This document shows positions 1 through 5,851 of a DNA stretch of 5,851 nt, in pieces. The notes under the pieces are model-generated. The model did not search any database and was not told the origin of the DNA. It saw nothing but the letters and a program-made list of their open reading frames with translations. Both the position numbers and the translations under genes were made by a program. Origin of the DNA: an uncultured Selenomonadales bacterium (GTDB taxonomy: Bacteria; Bacillota_C; Negativicutes; Selenomonadales; Selenomonadaceae); the NCBI GenBank assembly GCA_946407175.1, contig CAMJNB010000104.1, positions 1 through 5,851 of the forward strand, in the 5' to 3' direction. Numbering within the stretch: position 1 is the stretch's first letter; the number at the start of each line of letters is the position of its first letter.

Positions 1-1
1 C

Positions 2-1507
2 GACGAGTGCATTACCGATGAAACGATTTATTCCTACGATGAGGACGGCAACGCCGAAAAAAATTTGCGCAGTGTTGCCGAAATGGCGGAGCGTATTCAA
101 AATTATGCAAGCGGCAAAGACATTCGCCTTTACGCTGATTTAACCGGCGGTATGCGTCACATTAACATGATGATGCTTGACGTTATCAGACTGCTTGAAT
201 ACAGCGGCGTCAAGATTGAAAAGCTTTTATATTCAAACCTTACAACTAAGCGCGTCGAGGAGCTTAACGACATTTACGATCTGTTTCAGCTTATTTCCGG
301 CGTCGAAGAATTTGTAAATTTCGGCAGTGTCGAGGCGCTTAATAAATACTACAATGCCAATGCCGACAAGTTTAAAAAGTCCGCCGCGCTGCAAAAACTT
401 ACCGACGCAATGAATAATTTTGCAAAGTCAATTCAGCTTTGTCGTTACGGCGATTTTAAAAAGGCGATTGAAAAACTTCATGATGCGATTAACGATTTTG
501 AAGCTGATTCGCAAAACATTCACGATATTTTTATGGCGCGTCTTATCGATAAAATCCGTGAAAAATATGACTTGCTCATTGCAACGCGCGGTGAAGACGA
601 TTTAAAAATTATTCGCTGGTGCATTAAACATGGCTACTTGCAACAGGCATTGACGCTTTACACGGAGCGCGTGCCGGAATATCTCGGTAAGCAAAAATTG
701 ATAGAGCAAACGGACGAAGAAAGGGAAAAATTAGAAACAAAATTAAAAAGCGATAAAAGAAACAGCTATTTTTTCCTGCTTGTAGAATATCTTAATAAGA
801 AGGATAAAAAAGATGCAAAGAGTGTTGAACTTAACGATTTTGTTGCAAGCATAAGCAGTGCAGTTGAAGAGTTCAATTTAAAAAAATATTTTTCGTTACT
901 CAAACGTACTGACAAATACATTGAAAAAAATATTTTTATATATCCTAAATGGAACGAAGAATATACCCTGTGGCAAGAACATTTAGCAAGTCTAGTAAAT
1001 GCATTGTTGGAAGAATTCGGCATAAAAGTCCAAAACGAAGCGGAAATCCGTCTGCAACTTGAAACATTAGATAAGGTTTACAAAAATCCTCAATTGCTTA
1101 TGGATTTATCGGCGGCAGAACTTTCGCCTATTAACAACATTATTGAATCTATAAAAAATGACCTGAAAAATCAATCCGACGCACTTCAACGCCGCTTTGT
1201 GATTCTTGACTTCTTTCAAAAAACAAGCGTCGATAATTTAAGAGAAATTTTACCTGTATTCAAAGTTGATACACGTATACCGCGTTTACATTTTATGGTA
1301 CGTGAGAAAGTTATTTTGCTGAACATTCCCGAAGAAGAAAAATTTTTCGACATTATGAAAAATTATTTTCGCTTAAAAGATGAGAGAAATAACAGCAATC
1401 ATGCTAATGCAGTTGCCGACTTTGATACTGCCGACGCGCTGGCAAGTTTTATGAATAACGGGCTTGACGAAATTGAAGACGTTGCAAAAAATATGCTGAG
1501 ACGTTGA
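2..1507 (+). CDS. CARF-HEPN ribonuclease of the Csx1/Csx2/TM1812 type, CRISPR type III ancillary effector (5' partial)
   Basis: The frame is open from the first bases of the window to the TGA at 1505-1507, giving 501 visible residues; the true start lies upstream. The TTG at 65 is not preceded by a good ribosome site, and starting there would leave too little sequence before the ligand-pocket motif. Visible residues 46-52 (bases 137-157) read DLTGGMR, followed by a hydrophobic helix; this matches the D-x-T-x-G-x-R motif of CARF domains that bind cyclic oligoadenylate. The segment LFQLISGVEEFVNFG just after it is also typical of Csx1/TM1812 proteins. Near the C-terminus, RNNSNH (bases 1385-1402) fits the R-x4-6-H catalytic motif of HEPN RNases. 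Family knowledge: the type III interference complex makes cyclic oligoadenylate, which activates such proteins to cut RNA non-specifically in the cytoplasm. The exact subfamily and ligand ring size cannot be told. The middle (about 720-1400) is AT-rich and lysine-rich. It is probably co-transcribed with the gene 19 bases downstream. Confidence 0.82.
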   Translation, partial: DECITDETIYSYDEDGNAEKNLRSVAEMAERIQNYASGKDIRLYADLTGGMRHINMMMLDVIRLLEYSGVKIEKLLYSNLTTKRVEELNDIYDLFQLISGVEEFVNFGSVEALNKYYNANADKFKKSAALQKLTDAMNNFAKSIQLCRYGDFKKAIEKLHDAINDFEADSQNIHDIFMARLIDKIREKYDLLIATRGEDDLKIIRWCIKHGYLQQALTLYTERVPEYLGKQKLIEQTDEEREKLETKLKSDKRNSYFFLLVEYLNKKDKKDAKSVELNDFVASISSAVEEFNLKKYFSLLKRTDKYIEKNIFIYPKWNEEYTLWQEHLASLVNALLEEFGIKVQNEAEIRLQLETLDKVYKNPQLLMDLSAAELSPINNIIESIKNDLKNQSDALQRRFVILDFFQKTSVDNLREILPVFKVDTRIPRLHFMVREKVILLNIPEEEKFFDIMKNYFRLKDERNNSNHANAVADFDTADALASFMNNGLDEIEDVAKNMLRR

Positions 1508-1526
1508 AAAAAATTTGAGGTAGCAT

Positions 1527-1895
1527 ATGAACAAAGTTTTTGTGAATCATACGAATCACCCTTCGGCAAAGTGGAGCGATGAACAAAAAAACGCGGCTGA
1601 AACTTTCGGCAAGATTGTTGACGTGCCATTTCCCGAAGTGCCGCCGGATATCGACAGCGCCGCAGTTCACGAACTTGTTTTGAATAAGTTGCAGGACATT
1701 TTGAAATTGAATCCTGCCGCCGTACTTTGTCAAGGCGAATTTAATTACACGGTTGCAATGGCGGAAGAGCTGAAAAAGCGCGGCATTCCGGTAATGGCGG
1801 CGACGAGTGAGCGCGTTGTTTCGGAAGTCACGGAGGCGGACGGCAGTACAAAGCGCGTTTCCGTGTTTAACTTTGTACGTTTCAGAGAGTACTAA
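1527..1895 (+). CDS. Small Csx20-like CRISPR ancillary protein, candidate cyclic-oligoadenylate-binding regulator or ring nuclease
   Basis: This complete 122-residue gene starts at ATG 1527, six bases after a GAGG ribosome site (1517-1520), and lies 19 bases behind the CARF-HEPN gene, so the two very likely form one transcript. It has no signal peptide or membrane segment and should be cytosolic. A compact alternating strand/helix fold is suggested: strand VFVNH (4-8), PFPEVPP (34-40), strand-loop VLCQGEF (66-72), helix, strand IPVMAATSER (87-96), a DGSTKR turn and the C-terminal end VRFREY (117-122). From memory, Csx20 proteins share the pattern QG(D/E)F, G-x-x-P-V-x-A-T-(T/S)-x-R, E...DG and F-x-x-V-R-F-R-x-Y in the same order. 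The N-terminal half, with NHTNHPSAKWSDEQ (7-20), differs from the Csx20 form I recall, so this may be a sister family. Small proteins of this group have been proposed to bind or degrade cyclic oligoadenylate; applying that here is inference from the signature and the neighbour. No catalytic residue is proven; E71, S94, E95 and R96 are candidates. Confidence 0.68.
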   Translation: MNKVFVNHTNHPSAKWSDEQKNAAETFGKIVDVPFPEVPPDIDSAAVHELVLNKLQDILKLNPAAVLCQGEFNYTVAMAEELKKRGIPVMAATSERVVSEVTEADGSTKRVSVFNFVRFREY

Positions 1896-1896
1896 T

Positions 1897-1958
1897 GAAT
1901 TAAGAATTAAGAATTAAGAATTAAAAGCTAACGGCTAAAAGCTACCAGCTAAAAACTA
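1897..1958. repeat. Two-part heptanucleotide tandem repeat array upstream of valS
   Basis: Four perfect tandem copies of GAATTAA fill 1897-1924. They run directly into five degenerate 7-base units ending in CTA: AAAGCTA, ACGGCTA, AAAGCTA, CCAGCTA and AAAACTA (1924-1958, sharing one base with the first block). The array fills almost the whole gap between the Csx20-like gene and the valS ribosome site. Its AGCT parts could form only very short hairpins, and no T-run follows, so it is not a convincing terminator. A related array lies at 4702-4743. The function is unknown. Confidence 0.8.
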
Positions 1959-1960
1959 GA

Positions 1961-1966
1961 TGGAGG
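1961..1966 (+). promoter_or_regulatory. Ribosome binding site that sets the valS TTG start
   Basis: TGGAGG at 1961-1966 is a strong Shine-Dalgarno, seven bases before the TTG at 1974. It decides the start: the protein then begins MSEKNISKVYEPQNFE, as expected for a ValRS N-terminus, and the frame has no ATG nearby that fits the family length. Confidence 0.85.
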
Positions 1967-1973
1967 AATAAAT

Positions 1974-4607
1974 TTGAGCGAAAAAAATATTTCTAAGGTT
2001 TACGAGCCGCAGAATTTTGAAAAAGAAATTTATGCAAAATGGGAAGCAGATAAAAATTTTCATACTACCGCTGACAGAGAAGGCGAAGTTTACAGTATCG
2101 TCATACCGCCGCCTAATGTCACGGGGCAACTTCATATGGGTCACGCGCTTGATGAGACGTTGCAGGATATTTTGATTCGTTATCACCGTATGCGTGGCTT
2201 TAATACGCTGTGGATGCCGGGTTGCGACCACGCCGGTATTGCCACTCAAGCTAAGGTTGAAGAATCTCTTCGCGCAGAAGGCACTAACCGCTACGAATTG
2301 GGACGCGAAAAATTTTTGGAGCGCGTTTGGCAGTGGAAGGAAAAGTACGGCAGTAGAATCATGTACCAACTTCGTACACTCGGCGCAAGTTGCGATTGGG
2401 ACCGCGAAAGGTTCACAATGGACGCAGGTTGCTCCGCCGCCGTTAAAAAGGTTTTCATTACGCTGTACAACGAAGGCTTGATTTATCGCGGCAACAGAAT
2501 CACGAATTGGTGTCCGAATTGCAACACGGCGCTTTCAGATATCGAAGTCGACCACGTCACGGAGCAGGGTCACCTTTGGCATTTGCGTTACAAGTTCAAA
2601 GACAGCGATGAATACATTGAAATTGCCACGACACGACCTGAAACAATGCTTGGCGATACAGGCGTTGCCGTTCACCCCGATGACGAGCGGTATAAAAAAT
2701 TTATCGGACGCACTTTGATTCTGCCGGTAGTCAACCGCGAAATTCCGCTTTTCGCCGATGAATACGTTGACAAGGAATTTGGTACCGGCGCGGTTAAAGT
2801 TACGCCTGCGCACGACCCTAACGATTTTGAAATGGGTTTACGTCACAACCTGCCGCAGATTAAAGTTATCAACAACAACGGCACTATGGCGGAAGGTTTG
2901 GGAAAATATTCGGGACTCGACCGCTACGAATGCAGAAAAATTTTGGTTGAAGATTTAAAGGCGGCTGGCGTATTGGTGTCGACGGAAGAACACGAACACG
3001 CCGTCGGTCATTGTTCGCGTTGCAGTACGACTGTTGAACCGCTTGTCAGCGATCAGTGGTTTGTGAAAATGGAGACGCTGGCTAAACCTGCGATTGACGC
3101 CGTTAAGACCGGCAAGCTGAAATTTGTACCGGAACGCTTTACAAAAATTTATATTAACTGGCTTGAAAATATTCGTGACTGGTGCATAAGCCGCCAGCTT
3201 TGGTGGGGTCACAGAATCCCGGCTTGGTACTGCGACGACTGCGGCGAAATGACGGTTGCCGAAAATGTTACCGAGTGTCCGCACTGTCACGGTAAAAATT
3301 TGCGGCAGGACGAAGACGTTTTGGATACTTGGTTCAGTTCAGCGTTATGGCCTTTCTCAACTTTAGGCTATCCTGAAGATACGCCGGAGCTTAAAAAATT
3401 TTATCCTACCTCGACGCTTGTCACCGGCTACGACATAATTTTCTTTTGGGTATCGCGTATGGTTATGATGGGGCTGAAATTTCAAGGCGACGTACCTTTC
3501 AAAACTGTTTTCATTCACGGACTTGTGCGCGACGAATTTAATAGGAAAATGTCAAAGTCACTGGGCAACGGCATTGATCCGGTTGAGGTTATCGACAAGT
3601 ACGGCGCTGACTCACTGCGCTTTATGTTAGTCACCGGCAACACGCCCGGCAACGATTTGAGATTTTCTTGGCAACGTGTTGAATCTGCGCGGAATTTTGC
3701 AAATAAAATTTGGAATGCGTCCCGCTTTTTGCTGATGAATCTTGAAAACTTCGACGCCGCATTTAAACCTGCCGACGAAGATTTAACGCTTGCCGATAAG
3801 TGGATTATCTCCCGCCTTAATCGTACGGCTAAGCTTGTGACTGAAAATCTTGACAAGTTTGAACTGGGCGAATCTGCGCGGCTTATGTATGAATTTATTT
3901 GGTCTGAATTTTGCGATTGGTACATTGAAATGACTAAGGCGCGGCTGTACGGCGACGACACTAAATCTAAATCAACCGCGCTGTACGTGCTGAATTACGT
4001 GCTGGAAAAATCTCTGCGCCTGCTCCACCCCTTTATGCCTTTCCTCACCGAAGTCATTCGCCAAAAACTTCCCAACGTCGAAGGCTCCATAATGCTGGCT
4101 GAATGGTTTGAAGGCGGCGCGATTGATGAAGTTGCCGAAAGTGAAATGAATTTAATCGTTGACACGGTTAAGGTCATTCGCAACTTGAAAAATGAAGTCG
4201 GCGTGGAAGTGCGCAAAAAGTCCGAAGTCATTTTAAAACCTGCAAACTCTGACGCGGAAAAAGTTTTAAAGTCCAACGTCAATTACATTACCGAACTTGC
4301 CGCCGCCGAGCCCGTCACCTTCGCCGCAGAAAAGCCGCAACACGCATTGGCAGGCGTCATTGAAGGCGTTGAGATTTTCCTGCCGCTGAAAGGTTTAATC
4401 GACACTGAAAAGGAAATTGCCCGCCTTACAAAGGAGCTTGAAAAATTGCGTAAAGGTATCGCCATGACTGAAGGCAAGCTTAACAATGAAAAGTTTTTGG
4501 CAAAAGCGCCGACTGACGTCGTACAAAGTGAACGCGAAAAATTAGCCGCCGCGCAGGAAAAAATTTCGTCCGTCGAATCCCGCATTGAACAGCTTAAAAG
4601 TTTGTAA
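1974..4607 (+). CDS. valS: Valyl-tRNA synthetase (class Ia)
   Basis: This cytoplasmic enzyme charges tRNA-Val with valine using ATP and hydrolyses mischarged threonyl-tRNA. The 877 residues match the usual bacterial length of about 880. The Rossmann ATP site has PPPNVTGQLHMGHAL with the HIGH-type motif HMGH at 54-57, and KMSKS lies at 525-529. Between them is the editing (CP1) domain, with TTRPETMLGDTG from residue 219 and GTGAVKVTPAHDPND around 270-284; D281 probably matches the conserved editing aspartate. Cysteine pairs at 180/183 and 347/350, and 420/423 with 435/438, look like zinc-binding knuckles. DTWFSSALWPFSTLG (about 450-465) and WWGHRIPAWYC are typical of ValRS and IleRS; the C-terminal coiled coil marks ValRS. 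The anticodon-binding domain includes CDWYIEMTKARLYG from 647. The coiled-coil tRNA-binding arm runs from about 810 to 876. No damage is seen. The gene starts with TTG, follows the CRISPR-linked pair with no T-box leader in the 78-base gap, and ends before a strong terminator rather than continuing into folC as in many Firmicutes. Confidence 0.98.
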   Translation: MSEKNISKVYEPQNFEKEIYAKWEADKNFHTTADREGEVYSIVIPPPNVTGQLHMGHALDETLQDILIRYHRMRGFNTLWMPGCDHAGIATQAKVEESLRAEGTNRYELGREKFLERVWQWKEKYGSRIMYQLRTLGASCDWDRERFTMDAGCSAAVKKVFITLYNEGLIYRGNRITNWCPNCNTALSDIEVDHVTEQGHLWHLRYKFKDSDEYIEIATTRPETMLGDTGVAVHPDDERYKKFIGRTLILPVVNREIPLFADEYVDKEFGTGAVKVTPAHDPNDFEMGLRHNLPQIKVINNNGTMAEGLGKYSGLDRYECRKILVEDLKAAGVLVSTEEHEHAVGHCSRCSTTVEPLVSDQWFVKMETLAKPAIDAVKTGKLKFVPERFTKIYINWLENIRDWCISRQLWWGHRIPAWYCDDCGEMTVAENVTECPHCHGKNLRQDEDVLDTWFSSALWPFSTLGYPEDTPELKKFYPTSTLVTGYDIIFFWVSRMVMMGLKFQGDVPFKTVFIHGLVRDEFNRKMSKSLGNGIDPVEVIDKYGADSLRFMLVTGNTPGNDLRFSWQRVESARNFANKIWNASRFLLMNLENFDAAFKPADEDLTLADKWIISRLNRTAKLVTENLDKFELGESARLMYEFIWSEFCDWYIEMTKARLYGDDTKSKSTALYVLNYVLEKSLRLLHPFMPFLTEVIRQKLPNVEGSIMLAEWFEGGAIDEVAESEMNLIVDTVKVIRNLKNEVGVEVRKKSEVILKPANSDAEKVLKSNVNYITELAAAEPVTFAAEKPQHALAGVIEGVEIFLPLKGLIDTEKEIARLTKELEKLRKGIAMTEGKLNNEKFLAKAPTDVVQSEREKLAAAQEKISSVESRIEQLKSL

Positions 4608-4656
4608 ACTAAATCAGCTTTACCGGCTTTATAATCTATATAATCTCAACAAAAAT

Positions 4657-4690
4657 GCTACAGTTATCAAATTGGTAACGTAGCTTTTTT
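4657..4690 (+). terminator. Rho-independent terminator after valS
   Basis: GCTAC and GTAGC pair as the outer stem, and GTTATCA with TGGTAAC as the inner stem (one G-U pair), with a single bulged A and a three-base AAT loop. Six T residues follow at 4685-4690. It lies about 50 bases after the valS stop and separates valS from the ammonium transporter gene. A short run of A before the stem might give weak termination on the other strand. Confidence 0.92.
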
Positions 4691-4701
4691 AATGCGTAAT
4701 G

Positions 4702-4743
4702 GAATTTAGAATTTAGAATTAAAGTCTAATCCCTAGCCCCTAA
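4702..4743. repeat. Second heptanucleotide tandem repeat array, between valS and amt
   Basis: Six adjoining 7-base units can be read without a gap: GAATTTA, GAATTTA, GAATTAA, AGTCTAA, TCCCTAG and CCCCTAA. The order is the same as in the array at 1897-1958, with GAATTWA units first and CTA-containing units second. It lies between the valS terminator and the amt promoter, so it is not within a mature coding transcript unless the terminator is read through. The function is unknown. Confidence 0.72.
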
Positions 4744-4773
4744 TATGTATACCTAAATACAATAGCTGAAATG

Positions 4774-4802
4774 TTTACATAATATTTTTGTTATGGTAAA
4801 AT
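4774..4802 (+). promoter_or_regulatory. Sigma-70/sigma-A type promoter for the ammonium transporter gene
   Basis: A -35 box TTTACA (4774-4779) and a -10 box TAAAAT (4797-4802) are separated by exactly 17 bases. Transcription would start near 4809, leaving a leader of roughly 38 bases. The perfect palindrome ATGTTTACAT (4771-4780) covers the -35 box and could be an operator, but it does not fit the TnrA/GlnR consensus well. No sigma-54 (GG-N10-GC) element is seen. Confidence 0.7.
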
Positions 4803-4846
4803 CCCGCCGTCAGCTGATAAAAATTTTTAAAAAGAAGTGATGAACT

Positions 4847-5851
4847 ATGAACAGCGGCGACACGGCTTGGGTATTGGTAAGCGCGGCATTGGTGTTTTTG
4901 ATGACGCCGGCATTGGCGCTTTTCTACGGCGGAATGGTACGCAGTAAAAATGTTTTGGCGACAATGATGCAGTCAATGTTCATACTCGGCATGGTCAGCG
5001 TCGAATTTATATTAATCGGCTACACAATGATATTTGGTGCGGACGTAAACGGTTTTATAGGCGATTTATCGAAAGTCGGACTTAGCGGCGTCGGCTACAA
5101 AATTCTTGACGGCGGCACGATTCCGGAATTGGCGTTTGTAGCTTTTCAGTGTATGTTTGCGGCGTTGACACCTGCGCTTATAACCGGCGCATTTGCCGAA
5201 CGTATGAAGTTTAAAGCCTTTGCACTGCTTATGTTGCTGTGGGCGATTTTAATTTACAATCCTATGGCGCATTGGGTATGGGGCGGCGGCTTTTTGGCAA
5301 AGCTCGGCGCATTGGATTTTGCGGGCGGACTTGTAATTCACATTTTAAGCGGCGTAAGCGGCTTAACAATTTGTCTGCTTTTAGGCAAGCGGCGCGGCTA
5401 CGGCAAGTCGGCGATAGTTCCTCACAACATTCCGATGACAGTTTTAGGCGCGTCTTTACTCTGGGTTTGTTGGTTCGGTTTTAATGCCGGTTCGGCGCTC
5501 GGTGCTAATGAATTGGCGGCTAATGCATTTGTTGTGACGCAAATTGCGGCGGCGGCAGGCGTACTCGGTTGGGTTTTGCCGGAATGGAAACGCGGCGGCA
5601 AACCTACTCTTTTAGGCGCTGTATCCGGCGGTATTGCTGGGCTTGTGGCGATAACTCCTGCGGCGGGATACGTCACAATTCTGCCTTCGCTTGCAATAGG
5701 ATTAATCGGCGGCGGTATTTGTTACTGCGCGGTTGCGATATTAAAAGAGCGGCTCGGCTATGATGATTCGCTTGACGCTTTCGGCATTCACGGCATAGGC
5801 GGAATGTGGGGCGCGGTTGCGACTGGACTTTGGGCTACTACTTCCGTCAAT
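4847..5851 (+). CDS. amt: Ammonium transporter, Amt/MEP/Rh family (3' partial)
   Basis: This inner-membrane channel or transporter takes up ammonium, normally as a trimer gated by a PII protein. The start is ATG 4847, preceded by a moderate ribosome site, GAAGTGAT (4834-4841), and the frame stays open to the window end for 335 codons. The N-terminus MNSGDTAWVLVSAALVF...TPALALFYGGMVRSKN is a first membrane helix without a cleaved signal, as in Firmicute NrgA. The pore twin histidines are both present: H165 in DFAGGLVIHILSG and H315 in DAFGIHGIGGMWG, 150 residues apart as in E. coli AmtB (H168/H318). HWVWGG (about 143-148) matches the external binding-site tryptophan region, and CWFGFNAGS is the conserved helix before the pore exit. 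About ten of eleven membrane helices are visible; the last helix and the PII-contacting C-terminal tail lie beyond the window. It has its own promoter and is isolated from valS by the terminator. Whether glnB/glnK follows cannot be seen. There are no disruptions. Confidence 0.96.
   Translation, partial: MNSGDTAWVLVSAALVFLMTPALALFYGGMVRSKNVLATMMQSMFILGMVSVEFILIGYTMIFGADVNGFIGDLSKVGLSGVGYKILDGGTIPELAFVAFQCMFAALTPALITGAFAERMKFKAFALLMLLWAILIYNPMAHWVWGGGFLAKLGALDFAGGLVIHILSGVSGLTICLLLGKRRGYGKSAIVPHNIPMTVLGASLLWVCWFGFNAGSALGANELAANAFVVTQIAAAAGVLGWVLPEWKRGGKPTLLGAVSGGIAGLVAITPAAGYVTILPSLAIGLIGGGICYCAVAILKERLGYDDSLDAFGIHGIGGMWGAVATGLWATTSVN

Noticed and set aside
65..67. TTG as start codon of the first gene
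   Set aside because: The frame is open upstream to base 2, no good ribosome site precedes the TTG, and the CARF motif would fall too near the N-terminus. The gene is treated as cut by the window edge.
1897..1958. CRISPR array
   Set aside because: The units are 7 bases long and directly adjacent with no spacers. No repeats of CRISPR length occur anywhere in the window.
1896..1973. T-box riboswitch for valS
   Set aside because: The gap is only 78 bases, filled by the heptamer array, with no T-box sequence and no terminator/antiterminator pair.
1956..2369. 137-codon open frame on the minus strand
   Set aside because: It overlaps the conserved HIGH region of valS on the other strand and shows no family features.
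3515..3961. 148-codon open frame on the minus strand
   Set aside because: It lies wholly inside valS, has no recognisable domain and reads as a serine/arginine-rich antisense shadow of the coding strand.
4608..4656. Small gene or promoter between the valS stop and the terminator
   Set aside because: The stretch is too short for a gene, and no convincing -35/-10 pair or ribosome site is seen; it is most simply the 3' untranslated end of valS.
5239..5763. Open frames on both strands inside the end of the window
   Set aside because: They are shadows of the amt frame, which carries the conserved transporter motifs continuously to the window end.

Overview
The window (about 5.9 kb, moderate GC with AT-rich intergenic DNA) is bacterial chromosome with all four recognisable genes on the + strand. 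The style points to a Firmicute. The ammonium transporter has no signal peptide and has a NrgA-like N-terminus, valS has a strong Shine-Dalgarno with a TTG start, and the terminator and promoter are of ordinary bacterial type. A Negativicutes-like lineage is a guess; nothing here fixes the taxon.

Region 1 (1-1895) is the edge of a type III CRISPR accessory module. A 5'-truncated gene encodes a CARF-HEPN protein of the Csx1/Csx2/TM1812 type, with a DLTGGMR ligand-pocket motif near the visible N-terminus and an R-x4-H HEPN ribonuclease motif near the C-terminus. Nineteen bases downstream is a 122-residue protein whose C-terminal half carries a QGEF...ATSER...VRFREY signature that resembles the small CRISPR ancillary family Csx20. 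The pair looks like a cyclic-oligoadenylate-activated RNase with a small partner that may bind or destroy the same signal. No CRISPR array, cas10 or csm/cmr gene lies in the window; if present they would be upstream.

Region 2 (1896-4690) is housekeeping. It holds a complete valyl-tRNA synthetase gene (valS, 877 aa) with HIGH, KMSKS, editing-domain and zinc-finger motifs, closed by a clear intrinsic terminator. No T-box leader lies between the CRISPR-linked gene and valS.

Region 3 (4691-5851) has a sigma-70-type promoter and the first 335 codons of an Amt/MEP/Rh ammonium transporter that runs off the window, with both pore histidines present.

The most unusual non-coding signal is a pair of period-7 repeat arrays (1897-1958 and 4702-4743), one on each side of valS. 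Both are built in the same order: GAATTWA heptamers, then heptamers that mostly end in CTA or carry CTAA.
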